From JAJNBA01 sp035696925 (lineage in GTDB: Bacteria > Actinomycetota > UBA4738 > HRBIN12), in the NCBI GenBank assembly GCA_035696925.1, contig DASSDW010000007.1, forward strand, positions 1 to 24,379: a stretch of DNA of 24,379 nucleotides. The letters run 5' to 3'. Position 1 is the first letter of the stretch, and each line of letters starts with the position of its first letter. Made by a program: the position numbers and the translations under genes. The notes below the pieces were generated by a model. It was not told the origin of the DNA and searched no databases. It saw only the letters and a program-made list of their open reading frames with translations. This document shows positions 22,649 to 24,379 of this stretch, piece after piece.

Positions 22649-24379
22649 GTGGACGCCCCGGATGCGAGCCGGCTCGCGTCACGCGGGGCGCGGCGCACGG
22701 CCGTCTTGCTCGGACCCGCCCTGATCGTCGTCTCCGTCCTCTTCGCGCTCCGGGGGTTCATCGTCGGCGGCGCGCTCACCAACCAGCATCCGGACCTCCT
22801 CACGTTCTGGCTCCCGCGCTGGTCGTTCCTCGGAGACTCCATCGCCGCCGGCAGGATCCCGATCTGGAACCCGTACGAGATGGCGGGGTACCGCTTCGCC
22901 GCCGATCCGCAGAGCGGGTGGTTGTACGCGCCACCGATGCTCCTGTTCTCGACGCTGTCGCCCGGACTCGCCCTCCGCTCGTTCATCGTCTTCAACCCGC
23001 TCCTCGCCGGGCTGGGGCTCTTCGCGTTCCTGCGGATGGAGTCGATCGGTCGGATCGCCGCGACGGCCGGCGGGCTCGTCCTCGCGATGACGATGTCGAC
23101 CTCCACGATCGCGATCTCGCTGCCGTTCGCCGGCGCGCTCGCGTGGACGACCGTCCTCCTGGTCGCCGCGGCCGGCTCCCGCCGGAGCCAACGATGGTCC
23201 GGGCGGCTCGCGTGGGTGGCGCTCGGCGGCTTCGCGTGGAGCCAGGTGGCCGCCGCGCACATGAGTCACGGGCTCGTGATCGCGACAGCGTTCGCGACCG
23301 CCTACCTGATGGCCGGAGCCGTCGCCGACGCCCGCGTCGGGCGGACGAGCGCGCGATCCGTCGTCGGACCGGTGGCGTTGTTCCTCGTCGTGCTGCCCCT
23401 CGCCGCACTGCCGATCCTCGTGCCGCACGTCGACCTCCTGGGTGGATCCAGCCTGCAGGGCGGCTACGGCGCGCTCGGCGATGCGGGACAGTCGGAGGTC
23501 GGCGACCCGCTCGGTTCGGACGGCGTCTGGGCGGCGTGGCCGTTGGGGTTCGCCTCGGCGCCGGGCGCGTACGCGGGCGCGGTGGCGCTGGCGTGCGTCC
23601 TCGTGGCGGTTCGCGCGTCCCGCCTCCGGCCGCTCGTGATCGCGGTGGGAGGGCTCGCCCTCGTCTCCTACGTGCTGACCTCCTCGTTCCTGGTCGGGTC
23701 CCCGTGGTTCCGCTCGCTGATGCTCCAGATCCCCTTCGGGGACGTCTATCTCCACAACCCGGGCCGACTCCGGTACGTGGCCGTCCTGGCGCTGCCGATC
23801 CTGGCCGCCGCCGGACTGCAGGGGCTGGTGGAACGACCGCTCTCGCGCCGCGGCGGGATCGCCTGGTTGGGAGCCGCCGTCTCCGTGTTCGTCCTCTGGC
23901 CGCTCGGCGCCGGTGGCAGCGCGGTCCGGTTCGGGATGTTCGCCGCGGCGCTGCTGGTGGCGGCGCCGGTGCTGTTCGGGTTCGCGACGCGCCGCTGGCG
24001 GTGGGCCTCGGCGGCAGTGCTCATCGGCCTGCTCTCGATCGAACTGGTCGCGAGCGCCGTCTATGCGCAGACATACGAGGGCGGCACGGTCTTCACCGGG
24101 CTGGAGACCGGCGAGCATCCCGCGCTCGTGCCGCAGGTCCTGCGCTTCCCTTCGCTGAGCGAGGACGACTACCTCGTCGCCACGCCGATCGTCGAGCACA
24201 TCCGCCGGCACCCGGGGCGCTACGCCACCTGGGCGCCGCCCGCCGCGTTCTACGAGAAGGGCTACCTGTGGATGAAGTCCCCCCTCGACTGGCCGGCGCT
24301 CGCTCCCAGCCGAGGCTCGCTCTTCGGGATCCCCGACGCCCTGGGCTACAACCCCGTGCAGCTCCCTCGCTACTGGCAC
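22649..24379 (+). CDS. YfhO-family multispan membrane protein (partial, 3' end outside window)
   Basis: An open frame of 577 codons from GTG to the window edge, with no stop. The opening helix (about 18-40) is followed by the family hallmark: HPDLLTFWLPRW (47-58), AGRIPIWNPYEMAGYRF (67-83), and ADPQSGWLYAPPMLLF (85-100). About ten more hydrophobic segments follow, then NPGRLRYVAVLALPILAAAGLQGL, also typical of YfhO. A soluble extracytoplasmic region begins near QTYEGGTVFTGLE. YfhO proteins are GT-C-like membrane proteins; in Bacillus the family is linked to glycosylation of lipoteichoic acid. Asp49 in the first loop is placed like the catalytic acid of GT-C enzymes. The substrate here is unknown. 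A long antisense frame covers the same bases and is a shadow. Confidence 0.85.
   Translation, partial: MDAPDASRLASRGARRTAVLLGPALIVVSVLFALRGFIVGGALTNQHPDLLTFWLPRWSFLGDSIAAGRIPIWNPYEMAGYRFAADPQSGWLYAPPMLLFSTLSPGLALRSFIVFNPLLAGLGLFAFLRMESIGRIAATAGGLVLAMTMSTSTIAISLPFAGALAWTTVLLVAAAGSRRSQRWSGRLAWVALGGFAWSQVAAAHMSHGLVIATAFATAYLMAGAVADARVGRTSARSVVGPVALFLVVLPLAALPILVPHVDLLGGSSLQGGYGALGDAGQSEVGDPLGSDGVWAAWPLGFASAPGAYAGAVALACVLVAVRASRLRPLVIAVGGLALVSYVLTSSFLVGSPWFRSLMLQIPFGDVYLHNPGRLRYVAVLALPILAAAGLQGLVERPLSRRGGIAWLGAAVSVFVLWPLGAGGSAVRFGMFAAALLVAAPVLFGFATRRWRWASAAVLIGLLSIELVASAVYAQTYEGGTVFTGLETGEHPALVPQVLRFPSLSEDDYLVATPIVEHIRRHPGRYATWAPPAAFYEKGYLWMKSPLDWPALAPSRGSLFGIPDALGYNPVQLPRYWH

Noticed and set aside
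22679..24379. Long minus-strand open frame rich in Arg, Glu, Asp and Gly
   Set aside because: It is antisense to the YfhO-family gene, whose translation shows family motifs and transmembrane helices. The minus-strand product is low-complexity, as expected of a shadow frame at high GC.

Overview
The window is a high-GC chromosomal segment, most likely from an uncultured member of the Actinomycetota. I infer this from heavy G/C bias at third codon positions, frequent GTG starts, a tmRNA whose CCA end is not encoded, TAnnnT -10 boxes with no clear -35, several apparently leaderless genes, and an ftsE-ftsX-smpB-ssrA block. I cannot name the genus. There are no IS elements, no CRISPR array, no rRNA and no ordinary tRNA. 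All genes look chromosomal and intact apart from the two cut by the window edges. Gene calls are from reading the sequence only; no database search was run.

Layout. (1) 1-2881, plus strand: the tail of an ABC-2 type permease, a 14-TM DHA2-type drug exporter, and a membrane protein with a degenerate potassium-channel-like pore. (2) 2878-7744, minus strand: a leaderless DUF2277 gene starts a tight run of DUF2277, a PLP-dependent group II decarboxylase, a divergent Fpg/MutM-type glycosylase and a second MFS transporter. An agmatinase-family ureohydrolase lies just upstream. (3) 7829-9535, minus: a secreted subtilisin. (4) 9607-12815, minus: two tandem PYROXD2/CrtI-like FAD oxidoreductases, 2 nt apart. 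(5) 13017-17792, plus: a GcvT/DmdA-like folate enzyme, then a coupled trio of a membrane-anchored alkaline-phosphatase-superfamily hydrolase and the large and small subunits of an aconitase X enzyme. (6) 17789-19353, minus: a cupin coupled to a YcaQ-type crosslink glycosylase. (7) 19394-22561, minus: ftsE, ftsX, smpB, a lipoprotein gene, ssrA and a strong terminator hairpin. (8) 22649-end, plus: a YfhO-family multispan membrane protein, cut by the window end.

The most interesting item is the hydrolase at 14245-16158. The segment that normally ends this fold, carrying the last metal-binding histidine, lies before the catalytic core, and no histidine follows the core DHG motif. This suggests a circularly permuted enzyme. 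It is joined with no gap to an aconitase X pair, a combination I do not recognise. The second theme is expression signals: at least four genes have a TAnnnT box ending 6-7 nt before the start codon, the spacing expected of leaderless mRNAs. I found no convincing new defence or mobile system.
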